Source: Adiantum capillus-veneris
Taxonomy: Eukaryota; Streptophyta; Polypodiopsida; Polypodiales; Pteridaceae
Assembly: GCA_014529385.2 (NCBI GenBank)
Contig: CM043954.1
Span: forward strand, 94,259,247 to 94,323,246
Reading direction: 5' to 3'
DNA length: 64,000 bases
The first letter of the stretch is position 1; every line of letters begins with the position of its first letter. A model generated the notes under the pieces. It had not been told where the DNA came from and searched no databases. It saw only the letters and a list, made by a program, of their open reading frames with translations. The position numbers and the translations under genes are program-made. Of this stretch, positions 54,977-64,000 are shown piece after piece.

Positions 54977-57224
54977 ATGAGTAGCGACGAGGATGTGGGA
55001 CCGTCCAACCGAAACACCTATCTCTCAACGAGGGTCTTATGTCCTTGTAATCAATGCAAGCATGCTGTGCGACGGACAAGACGTGTTTCTTTGAAGCACG
55101 TTCGCGAATTTGGCGAGTTCGATCCATCTATTATAGATCGAGTTGTTGCCAATTATAACTCGTCGGACTCTGACGCTGGCCGACAAGCAGCAATCTTGCA
55201 ACCCAATAGACGTATTCGCAGGCGCTTTGGTCAAGCAGCATATGTGAGGCCACAAGATGTAGCCTCTGACAGCTCGGGGGATGATCATGCAGAGCACATT
55301 CCCAACGAGGCAATGTTTGAGCCTGAGATTGATGAAATGATCGAGACGATCATGGATTCAGAAAGGCTTATCTATGATGATATGAAAAGTGAAGCCGATA
55401 CATCATTGTATAATGGAGCACGTATGTCTAGATTGAAAGCACTCCTGGTTCTTCTCAACATGCAGGCAAAGTTTGGATGGAGTGACACTAGCGTCACAGC
55501 GCTTTTCAGGTGATCTATTACAATTAGTTTACTTTAATAGAACTCTAAATGTATAATGATCTCATAGATTTTTACACGACTGTATCATATTTTTATGTTG
55601 TGTAGATTGCTGAAAGAGCACATTCTACCAGCTGACAATGTGATGCCAGATTCCCGAGATGAAGCAAGAAAGATTTTGCGAAACTTGGGGATGGATTACA
55701 ATTCTATCCACGCTTGTCCTAATGACTGCATTCTTTTCAGAGGGGAATACACAGACATGGAGAAGTGTCCGAAATGTGATTCCGAAAGATATCGAGTAGA
55801 TCTCCACGGGACAAAAATTCCACAAAAGGTTTTGCGACATTTTCCTTTGCTTCCTCGCATCAAGCATTTCTTCGAATGTAAGTCCATGGCCGCCCTAGCA
55901 TCATGGCATGAGGAGAATAAATCTTCGGATGGTGTGCTACGAATTCCTGCAGATTGCGCAGCCTGGAAACATATAGATGGAACATGGTCGGATTTTGCCA
56001 GGGAAGCTCGAAATTTGCGCTTAGGCCTGGCTATGGATGGCGTAAATCCATTTGGTCAAAGATCAACATCTTACAGTGTATGGCCCGTTGTCATCGTCAA
56101 CTACAACATTCCCCCGTGGTTGACTACAAAGAAGGGGCACCTATGGCTAAGCTTGATTGTGCCAGGGCGATATAAAGTGGGGAATATGGATGTGTATCTT
56201 CGTCCACTATTGGAAGAGCTACAACAATTGTGGATTGGCATAGAGGTGGTGGATATGAGCCGACACACAGGACGACGGAATGCTTTGATCAGAGGTATTC
56301 TAATGTGGACCATGCATGACTATCCCGGGCTAACAGAATGCTCAGGTGATCTATTGACACTCCTCTCTCAGACACTGTAAATCTTGTTTTTCCCCATAGT
56401 TGATCTATTATCATGTGTATACATGCAGGGCTTCAAACAAGCGGATACAGAGCATGTGTCACATGTGGACCTAGACTGAATGCACGTAGGGCACCCTCAC
56501 TGAAGAAGCAAATCTACGAAGGTCATCAAGCGTATCTTCCGGAGAATCATGTGTTACGCGACGGCTTTTTGGGAAGAGAGCCACCAAGGATGTCTGCACA
56601 AGCATGGTTAGAGCAGAAGGAGATGTGCGATGACGGATTGCCTCCAGGGATGAAGAGACTATCTCTATGGTACGAGTTACCATACCGGCCCCGACTCGTG
56701 ATCAATCACTTGCTCGATCCAATGCACATATTCAAGAATGTGGGTAATCTACTATGGGACCATTTGACCGGCAAGAAAGATACTTTGGGAGCCAGAGTTG
56801 ACCTTAGAAATGTGGATCGTATGGAGCAATATTGGCCGCAAACAGCGTCTGATGGATCGATAAAACTTCCTAAAGCACCATGGATTTTCACAGGAGCCCA
56901 AGAACGCAAAGTAAAAGAGGCCATTCGATCTTTGCGGACCCCCACTGGCGTAATGCACTCGCTCCGAACGTGTTTTACTAAAGAAGGAAAGCTTACCGGT
57001 TTGAGAGATGTTTGTCTCTCGACATCCGTAACACAATCTACAAACTTGCAAAGCTGGTGCAATGGATCTCACAAAAGGAGATCGACGTAGACTCCATACC
57101 ATTCGCCAAACTAAATGCTGCGGAGCTTGTGTGCATGTTTGAGAAACATTTTCGACTTGCCTCTTCTATCACTCGATTCATTGCGTCATTGTATTTATAT
57201 GCGTCATTACGTCATTGTATTTAA
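54977..57224 (+). pseudogene. TNPD-type CACTA transposase, spliced, internally deleted
   Basis: Exon 1 is 54977-55509 ('MSSDEDVGPSNRNTYLSTRV', with 'CPCNQCK', the N-terminal zinc motif). Intron GT at 55510, AG at 55605. Exon 2 is 55606-56345, whose junction restores 'ALFRLLKEHILPAD', followed by 'YNSIHACPNDCILFRGEY', 'CPKCDSERYR' and a TNP2 core with 'FECKSMAALASWHEE' and 'MDGVNPFGQRSTSYSVWPVV'. Intron 56346-56428. Exon 3 from 56429 has 'SGYRACVTCGPRLNARR' and 'INHLLDPMHIFKNVGNLLWD' up to 'FTKEGKLTGL' near 57004. There the segment that in TNP2 proteins contains the K/R-SHD motif is missing. A frame-shifted tail (57012-57224, 'IRNTIYKLAKLVQWISQKEI') continues the family pattern and then stops. 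The protein would cut the transposon ends; this copy cannot be functional. Confidence 0.85.
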
Positions 57225-57294
57225 TGGTCTTTGCGTCATTGTCTACTCTATTCATTCAATATTAAGTTTAAATATTCGTGTGTTTAATGCAGGT

Positions 57295-58608
57295 ATGGAT
57301 GATGAGGAGTTTCTTTCTTCTTTGTCACCGCAGCAGAGACAGTGGTACGTGGAGCGTCATCGCTCTGGCGCATCATCGCGCGTTCCTACACCATCCGCAT
57401 CTCCCTCTCTTTCGGAGCATTCGGCGCGCTCCGAAGCTTCGGCGTCGACGAGACGAGCGTCACACTCGTCTAGACACCGGCGCTCTAGTGGTGGCGGTGG
57501 CGGTTGTTGTGGGGATTCCGCCACCGATGCCTCCACACCGCCTCGTGTTCGACGAGGCTCTTTACCCTCCCCTTCTTTGCCTGCCCCCACACCAGCCACA
57601 GCATCGCCGTCTACGCCAGGTTTTGCACGGCTGACTGTTCCTAGAAGCTACACACTTCTACCTACTCCGCCAGGAGCCACCCCACTCGACACTCCTCGCT
57701 TCGGCGCCCAGACGCCGATGGAGACACCTGACGTCCGTACCCCCATCGACACGCCGCTAGAGACCCCTGCCGGGACACCCAGGTTCACGCGTCACCGGCC
57801 AGAGGGCTTGCCTTACTCCGTCGACATCAGCGGCGGCATCATCATGGATGATGACGGCAAGAAGGTGATCTCGCGCATGCGTGGTCTTTGCTCTCAGCTG
57901 TTTAGACACTATATACTAAACAAATGGAGTGAAGTACCAAGTGATTTAAAAAACAGAGTCATCAGCATACTTCATGATGAGTTTCCCGTTCCAACACGGG
58001 ATCAGCGCTTCAATGAAGACCTGATGAAGATTCGAATGCGCGAATACTACAAACACAAGCGTTCCGAAGTGCAAAAAGCAATCAAGAATGGGTGGAATAG
58101 GCCAGATTGGCTGGCCAAAGAAGATTGGAAGAATGCGAAGAAAGCAGCGCGCGAGAATCCCGACAAGTGGAAGCAACAAAAGGATGCAGCCAGAGCGCGA
58201 GTAGAGGCAGGGAGCTCGCACCACTTGGGGAGCGGTGGATGGGCATCATTTGAGGCCGATTTTGTAAGTCTTTTCACATTGCTCTTTATGCATGTTCGAT
58301 AGTTTAGGGTTTATGAGTTTTTTAGTTCTAACATAATGAAATCTTTGTATGTTTTGACAGTGGTCGATGACAGGACGTGATCCCACACCGTACGAGCGCG
58401 AGTACGCAGGCAGGAAGGGCTTAAACGCCCTGATGGACATTCTCAGTTCTCGCGGCGGCATGGTTAGTATTAGGGTTTACTCTTTTTTATTTTTTGTATT
58501 GTTTTATAAATGTCGTTATATGTTTATATTTACTGAAAACTGTCTTATTGTCTTTTTTTGCAGAATCCGACAGATACGCCGCTTGGACGCGATGAGACGT
58601 CTGATTAG
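57295..58608 (+). CDS. TNPA-like CACTA protein (Transposase_24 type), three exons
   Basis: Exons 57295-58263, 58364-adjacent start at 58361 to 58462, and 58564-58608, with GT/AG introns at 58264-58360 and 58463-58563; 371 codons, no stop. A splice acceptor AG at 57291-57292 lies just before the Met, so an upstream non-coding exon is likely. Residues about 20-200 are Ser/Pro/Thr/Arg-rich and disordered-looking ('SRVPTPSASPSLSEHSARSE', 'TPLETPAGTPRF'). From about 205 comes the conserved domain: 'IIMDDDGKKVISRMRG', 'WSEVPSDLKNRVISILHDEF', 'KNGWNRPDWLAKEDWKN', then 'WASFEADFWSMTGRDPTPYE' across the first splice. Plant Transposase_24/TNPA proteins bind the subterminal repeats and assist excision, so the iterons at both ends are probable targets. 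It appears intact although its TNPD partner is not. Confidence 0.82.
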
Positions 58609-58926
58609 ACGACGTCAGTTTAGCCGTAGCTAGATAGCATTAGTTTAGGGTTTCTCATAGCTTATGTATCATGAGACGGATTTTATACGTCTTTTTGAAC
58701 CATGTATATTATTACATTTGTCACCGCAATTCCTTTTGCCAATCAATTCTTTATGCCTATGATGTTGTACAATTGTCATTATTACATTTGCCAATCAATT
58801 CAGTTTGTCTATGATGTGTACAATTGTCAATTTTGCAAACAATGCGTCTTGTGGGTGACTATTTTGGGTCTATTATTTACCTTTGCACTTTTTTTAAAAA
58901 GTGAATCAAGTACAATATGGTTGATG

Positions 58927-58955
58927 GGTGGCAGGGCATTCAATGCCCTGCCACC
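58927..58955. repeat. Right 14-1-14 palindrome of the CACTA element
   Basis: GGTGGCAGGGCATT and its exact reverse complement around a single C at 58941, just inside the right subterminal array; mirror counterpart of 53403-53431. Confidence 0.94.
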
Positions 58956-58973
58956 AAAAAAATATTCTCTCAG

Positions 58974-59147
58974 GCGTCGCTATTTATGGCTCTGTAGCGT
59001 CGCTATATGTGTCGCTATACTCTTCTGTGAGAGCGTCGCTATCTGCGTCGCTATAGGCGTCGCTATGAGCGTCGCTATATAGCGACGCAGATAGCGACGC
59101 TCTCGTAGCGACGCTTTTAGCGACGGTTATAGCGACGCCGGGGGTTA
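58974..59147. repeat. Right subterminal repeat array of the CACTA element
   Basis: GCGTCGCTAT units (58974, 58997, 59033, 59045, 59057, 59069 and a GTGTCGCTAT variant at 59009) run toward the end. They then turn over at 'gtcgctatatagcgac' (about 59071-59086) into inverted ATAGCGACGC units to about 59137. Spacing is less regular than at the left end, but the motif and the inverted organisation are the same. Confidence 0.9.
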
Positions 59148-59208
59148 TAAAAACCCAGTGTATTTCCGTCGCTAAGAGCGTCACAAGAGCACACAACCTC
59201 TTGTAGTG

Positions 59209-59211
59209 AGA
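59209..59211. other. CACTA target site duplication, right copy (AGA)
   Basis: Matches 53176-53178. Confidence 0.92.
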
Positions 59212-61471
59212 GTTGGCCACCAAGTTGGGCATTCAAGCTTTTGAGATGGGAGATATAGTAACAGCTGATGCAGCTTTCAAGGGACAACAAGCCTCCGTTA
59301 CTCCCTTGATTGGGAAGTTGAGGCTTCATGTCCAAAGCTATGTCGACAAAGAAGACTTCTTCATCTCTCCCCTCCAACATCAGGATGTTATCCTAGGGGC
59401 ACCATGGTTTGATCGCATGGCTGCCAACATGAAGTTCCCTGAAAGGAGAATTTACTTCACCTACAGGGGAAAGAACATGTATATAGATGCTAGTGAGCGT
59501 GGTCGCACTATTCCACTTGTAAATCCTCTTTCTTTTGATAAATCAATGAAGAGCTCAGTTTCTGCGTACATGATTTATGTCAAAGAGTCTCTAAAAGCTA
59601 ATAATGTTTCATCAAATGAAAATGATAGGAATCAAGAAGAGTTAGACTTGTCTACTTTTCTAAAAGGATTCCAAGATGTGTTCATCGATGATATCCCTAT
59701 GGACCTACCTCCAAAACGAGGGGATGATGACCATCGTATTGAGCTCCTTCCAGGAAGCTCACCGCCTAACAAACCTCCTTATCGAGTCTCACAAGCTCAA
59801 CAAGAGGAGATCATGAGGCAAGTACAAGAGCTGGTAGACAAAGGGATGGTGAGGCCTAGTTCCTCTCCCTTTTGTTCTCCAGTCCTTTTAGTGCAAAAGA
59901 ACGATGGTACATACCGTATGTGTGTGGACTATCGAGCACTAAACCATATCACTATCAAAAACAGATTTCCCGTACCTCGGGTAGAAGATCTGTTTGATAA
60001 GCTACAAGGCTCTACCTACTTCAGTAGGATTGACCTTAAGAGTGGCTATCATCAAATAAGGATAGTGGATGAGGATATCTTAAAGACCGCGTTTCGCACA
60101 ACATTTGGTCTTTATGAATATCTAGTCATGCCTTTTGGCTTGACTAATGCACCAGCTACGTTCAATCGTTTGATGGAGAAAATTTTTAGACCATACCGAA
60201 AATTCACTGGAGTGTTCTTCGATGATATCATCATCTACTCCAAGTCTTTGGAGGAACATAAGCAACATCTCCAAGTGATTTTTCAAGCCTTGAGGGAGAA
60301 CAAACTTTTTCTCAACCAAAAGAAAAGTGAATTCTTCCTTCAAGAGATTCAATATCTAGGCCATATTATCTCTCACGATGGTATTCGTATGGATCCATCA
60401 AAGTTAGAGGTAATAAAATCATGGCCTAACCCAAGGAATCTACATGAGCTAAGAAGCTTTATTGGTATGTGTGCATACTATAGACGCTTCATAGCAAAAT
60501 TCTTTCAGGTAGCAGGACCACTACACGACTTAACCAAGAAGAACGTTAAGTTTGTATGGACTGCTAAGGAGCAAAATGCTTTTGAAAAACTCAAAGAGAA
60601 GCTTACTTCCCAACCAGTCCTCGTGCTTCCGGATCTCTCAAAGCCATTTGAGGTCCAATGTGATGCTTGTGGTGATTGCCTTGGAGCGGTTTTGCTTCAA
60701 GAAGGGCATGCCATAGCATATGAGAGTCGAAGGCTCAATGGTGATGAACGAGTTTTGGGAATTTATGAGAAAGAGCTTTTAGCTGTTCTACATGCCCTAG
60801 ACACATGGAAGCACTACCTATTGGGGACTCTATTTATCCTACGAACCGACCACCAAAGTCTCAAGTATTTCATGACGCAAACCAAGCTTTCCGACAAACA
60901 AATGAGGTGGGCAAATTTTCTTTCGCAATTTAATTTCCATATTGCTCACATAGCTGGTAAGCACAATCAAGTTGCCGATGCACTTTCACGACGACCAAAA
61001 GTTAATGCGGTGTCTATAGCTACTCACAATGATCTATCCTCTATGATAGATGAGTATGCTACTGACCCTGACTTTAGAGACATAATGTCAACCCTTGCTT
61101 TGGGGAAGAAAGAGGAACCATTCACCTTGCAGGATGGTTATCTTCTCCACGGCAATAGGCTATGTGTTACCCATTCCCTTCGTGAGAAGGTTATGTATGA
61201 ATCCCATGCTCCTCCATATGCAGTGCATAGAGGTATTCAACCTACTCTCCGAGGAGTAGAGACGTATTTCTATTGGCCTACCATGAAAGTGGACATACAA
61301 GAGTATGTTTCAAAATGTGTAGTATGCCAAAAGACCAAGTATGATAGAGGGAAGCAACCTGGATTACTCCAGCCATTGCCTATTCCAAATTCACCATGGG
61401 AGAGTATATCCATGGATTTCTCTTTGGATTACCCAAGTCTATCCATGGGAATACAGGAATATGGACAATAG
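59212..61471 (+). pseudogene. Rest of protease, RT, RNase H and start of integrase, right-hand gypsy element
   Basis: Resumes the protease frame cut at 53178 ('LATKLGIQAFEMGD', 'DVILGAPWFDRMA'). RT follows with 'GTYRMCVDYRALNHITIKN', 'FSRIDLKSGYHQI', 'PFGLTNAPATFNRLM' and catalytic 'VFFDDIIIYSKS' near 60220. RNase H runs from 'EVQCDACGDCLGAVLLQ' near 60650 to 'AGKHNQVADALSRR' near 60990. The integrase zinc-binding part shows 'ESHAPPYAVHRGI' and 'CVVCQKTK' (about 61200-61340). One base is missing just after 'ESISMDF' (about 61414-61420), so this frame ends early at 61471 and the core continues in another frame. Without these lesions it would be a full chromovirus pol. Confidence 0.93.
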
Positions 61472-62493
61472 TCGACAGGTTTAGCAAGCAAGCACATTTT
61501 ATTCCTGTCAAAAAGACTATTAAGGCACATCAAATGGCAACTCTCTTCATATCTCAGATTTTCAAACACCATGGATTACCCACATCCATCGTGTCAGATA
61601 GAGATCCTAGAATGACCAGTAATTTCTGGAAAGGTCTCTTTGAAAATCTAAGAACAAGATTGAATTTCTCTTCGGCCTATCACCCACAAACGGATGGCCA
61701 AAGTGAGATAGCCAATCTTACGATACTCGATCTACTCAAGACTTATGTTACCGAAGTAGATCAACGCTCACAATGGGAAAAGTATTTACCGCTAGTAGAG
61801 TATGCCTACAATAATACCGTACATACTTCTACGGGCAAAGCACCTTTCGAGATCATAGAAGGAAGACCTAAAAGTCCCTTGCTACTGAAAGTACATGGGA
61901 AGATCTTCGCCGCCGATGAGTATAGCCGTGACCTACAAGAATCTTTTCAAAAGATTAGGGAGGCTATAGCCATCTCTCAACAAAGGCAAAAAGCTGCTGC
62001 TGATAAGCACAGAAGAGCCTTAGTGTTCAAAGAAAATGATTGGGTCTTACTCAAGTTTCCTAAGGCTCAATTAAGGCAAACGATGGGCAAAAATCCTACG
62101 GGCCATCAAAAGTATTATGCTAAACTAGCAAAAAGATACTATGGTCCTTTCCAAATCTTGAAGCCTATCAATGAGACGGCTTATCAACTCAAGTTGCCCA
62201 ACCATTGGCTTATACACAATGCCTTTCATGTAAGCTTACTTAAGCCCTACAAAGGAGAGCCACCAATTGAACCAATCATTGAAGACCCTCCCGAAGTTGA
62301 AGACCAAGAAGAGGTGCTACAACCCGAAGCTATCCTTCGGCATGAAGACAAGGTACTACGACATGGTAAGATTATCCGACGATATCTTATTAAGTTCAAA
62401 AATTATCCTTTTGAAGATGCTAAATGGATGCAAAGAGTACAACTTAAAGATAGTATGAACCTTGTCAATGCTTACAATGCTACATTAGAGTAA
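61415..62493 (+). pseudogene. Integrase core and chromodomain, right-hand gypsy element
   Basis: Continues integrase after the one-base loss: 'FGLPKSIHGNTGIWTIVDRF', 'SIVSDRDPRMTSNFWK' (second Asp) and 'HPQTDGQSEIANL' (catalytic Glu), then the C-terminal domain 'KLAKRYYGPFQILKPINETA' and 'NAFHVSLLKPYKG'. A chromodomain closes it from about 62330 ('VLRHGKIIRRYLIKFKNYPF'), ending with TAA at 62491-62493. The chromodomain marks the chromovirus clade and guides insertion to particular chromatin. The same C-terminus occurs in the minus-strand remnant at 2104-2265. Confidence 0.93.
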
Positions 62494-62850
62494 GCAAATG
62501 TACAAATTTCTTTTAAATAACTCATGGTTGTCTTATATAACTAGTTCTCTTTTTAATTGTGCACAAATTTAACTAGTATGCATGCTTAGAATCATGTTTG
62601 TGAAGACGACGTCTCTCAAACACCAAGTAGAATTTGTCACTCTACTTTGGGAGAATGAAATGGACTAAAGAGCAGACATGCTTGCGATAGCTATGTCTCC
62701 CAAGCACCAAATGGATTAGTCATCCATCTTGGAAAGATGTCGTAGGGTAAAAAGGGATCCTTTACCCGCTAAGTACGATTGACTAATGACTAAGACTTTA
62801 TCTCTTCTACCTCATAGTCGAGGACGACTATGATTTCAAAAGAGAGGTAA
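62494..62850 (+). other. 3' untranslated region and polypurine tract, right-hand gypsy element
   Basis: No coding content. Ends with AAAAGAGAGGTAA directly before the 3' LTR, the likely plus-strand primer. The equivalent sequence is found on the other strand at about 1746-2103. Confidence 0.85.
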
Positions 62851-64000
62851 TGTCATAAAATCTAATATCTAACTAACCCAAATGATTTTCTCATATTAAA
62901 TTGATCACTTAATGTGGGAGAATAAACGGGAACAAGTGTTAAGATATAGGTATGTGCTTTTAGATCTATCTCAACACGGGGCCAATGTAAAGGGGCCCAA
63001 AAGGGAGATGGTCTATCAAAGAGCAAGACTAACCAATGGAGCATAAGACCTTAGGGTTAGCTTCATTGAAGACCTCCAATAAATGTGTGTAAAAGTCCTT
63101 TTGACCTTAAGTAAGCTAGGGCTGAGCTTGAGGTGGGAACCCGGCCCAAGCTCGAGGTGCTTGTCCTGCTTGAGGTGCTTGTCATGCTTGAGGTGTTTTT
63201 CATGCTTGAGGTGCTTGATTAAGATGCTTGAGGTGCTTGACTGGCTCCATGCTTGAAGTGCTTGACTTGCTGCATGATTAAGGTACTTGAGGTGCCTTGA
63301 GAAGCTTGCCTGAGATGCTTGTGGGAACACCCCCTAGCTCAAGTGCTTTGTCATGCTTGATGAGTAAGGTGCTTGATCACCTAAAGTCAAAATCATTCCT
63401 ACAAGAGGGGGGGCGAGCCCTTTTCCTAGGAGCTAGAGAGAGAACACCCACTCACACACAAGGGAAGCCCCAACTTGAAGAGGCAGCAAAGACACATGTC
63501 AGGCCCCTACCCATGTTACCTTCATGTGTTGCTTGAAGCCTATTGGCTAAGCTTCAAAGGGGTCCAATGATAAATTACATGAATTATCTAATTGTTTTAG
63601 CATTTATCAAGTCCTCTCTCTCAAAGGGGAAAGGAGGACACTTGTCCCAAGGCTACCCATGTTGCTTGTAATGGCTCCTACTTGTGATTGGCTAGGCCTG
63701 GAGGGGTCCAATGAGCTTCAGGCATGAGCTACAAGGGGGGGTCGACCCAAACAAGCTAGGGGGGTGCCTAGGGGGTATAATCACCCACACACACTCACAA
63801 TCACTCTCATTGTGTGATATGCAAAGTGCAAGAGCTCCCTCTCCAAGCAAGTAGAGGTTGAGAACCTACACCAACACTCTTGGCTATGGAGTGCAAATCC
63901 AACCAAGAGCCATGCTTCAATGCTTAAGGCTTTGCCATCTCCTTCTTCTTCATTACTATGCTATTATGTATGCTAACAACAAGAGTATGATAAGTGAGGA
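62851..64000 (+). repeat. 3' LTR of the right-hand gypsy element (cut by window end)
   Basis: TGTCATAAAA onward, matching 49662-50811 with few differences, mainly an extra partial minisatellite unit and short indels in a CA run. About 450 bp and the right target duplication lie beyond the window. Confidence 0.95.

Larger units (their letters stand above)
53179..59208 (+). mobile_element. CACTA (En/Spm) DNA transposon with captured host sequence
   Basis: 6030 bp bounded by a perfect 12-bp inverted repeat, CACTACAAGAGG at 53179-53190 and CCTCTTGTAGTG at 59197-59208, with a 3-bp AGA target duplication. Inside are subterminal 12-bp repeat arrays at both ends, matching 14-1-14 hairpins just inside those arrays, a long microsatellite-rich left arm, an HMA-gene fragment, a decayed TNPD-type transposase and an intact TNPA-like gene. 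The gypsy protease frame reads continuously from one flank to the other when the element and one AGA are ignored, so insertion was clean. Confidence 0.96.
49662..64000 (+). mobile_element. Ty3/gypsy chromovirus, interrupted by a CACTA transposon, 3' end beyond window
   Basis: 5' LTR 49662-51264, tRNA-Met primer site, gag-pol from 51680 to 62493 split by the CACTA element at 53179-59208, polypurine tract, and 3' LTR from 62851 to the window end (1150 of about 1600 bp visible). The pol order protease, RT, RNase H, integrase, chromodomain identifies it as a chromovirus. The two LTRs differ at few positions in the part that can be compared, so the insertion is fairly young. A single-base frameshift in integrase makes this copy defective even without the CACTA. 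Confidence 0.95.

Noticed and set aside
57115-57294. 60-codon upstream extension of the TNPA-like frame
   Set aside because: It overlaps the decayed TNPD tail in another frame. A splice acceptor lies just before the Met at 57295, and the extension has no conserved content.

Overview
This window looks like repeat-dense nuclear DNA of a land plant with a large genome. The evidence is nested LTR retrotransposons, a CACTA (En/Spm) DNA transposon with spliced plant-type transposase genes, tRNA-iMet and tRNA-Asp type primer sites, many long (CT)n/(GA)n/(CA)n tracts, and no bacterial-style gene layout. A pentatricopeptide-repeat (PPR) relic near 34.5 kb has the 'GLLEK..V..ALA..YAKC.AL' wording I associate with fern, moss or lycophyte PPR families. 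A fern is my best guess, but only an inference. I see no intact single-copy host gene. The two complete coding regions both belong to transposons: a copia polyprotein and a TNPA-like CACTA protein.

Layout. (1) 1-3240, minus strand: one chromovirus-type Ty3/gypsy LTR (251-1745) lies between the 3' end of one internal region (1746-2265) and the leader of another (1-250). The pol end is fused to a broken LINE-like endonuclease (2266-3240). (2) About 3432-7190, minus strand: remains of a pol-less copia-type element with degenerate gag, a long microsatellite-filled leader and a Met primer site. (3) 9394-30818, plus strand: a large, old, Asp-primed LTR element with gag and protease remnants but no reverse transcriptase. 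Its leader holds eight copies of a 20-bp palindrome, six of the seven intervals being 268-288 bp. A second element (16181-25455, Tat-like, two RNase H domains, six stops and a frameshift) is inserted inside its protease. (4) 30819-35081: unassigned DNA with the PPR relic. (5) 35082-40261, minus strand: a complete copia element with 228-bp LTRs identical by eye, a GAGGA target duplication and one uninterrupted polyprotein. (6) 40262-49661: unassigned DNA with several local tandem duplications. (7) 49662 to the window end, plus strand: a Ty3/gypsy chromovirus (3' LTR cut by the window edge) whose protease is split by a 6030-bp CACTA transposon (53179-59208, AGA target duplication).

How the pieces relate. 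Nesting gives a relative clock: the outer Asp-primed element is older than the Tat-like element inside it, and the right-hand chromovirus is older than the CACTA inside it. The copia element appears youngest. The CACTA has intact ends, ordered 12-bp subterminal repeats and an intact TNPA-like gene, but a deleted TNPD transposase. It also carries a broken fragment of a host-type heavy-metal-associated (HMA) domain gene between direct repeats. The most unusual signal is the spaced palindrome array at 10859-12689. A 5' fragment of tRNA-Asp lies in the same Asp-primed element.
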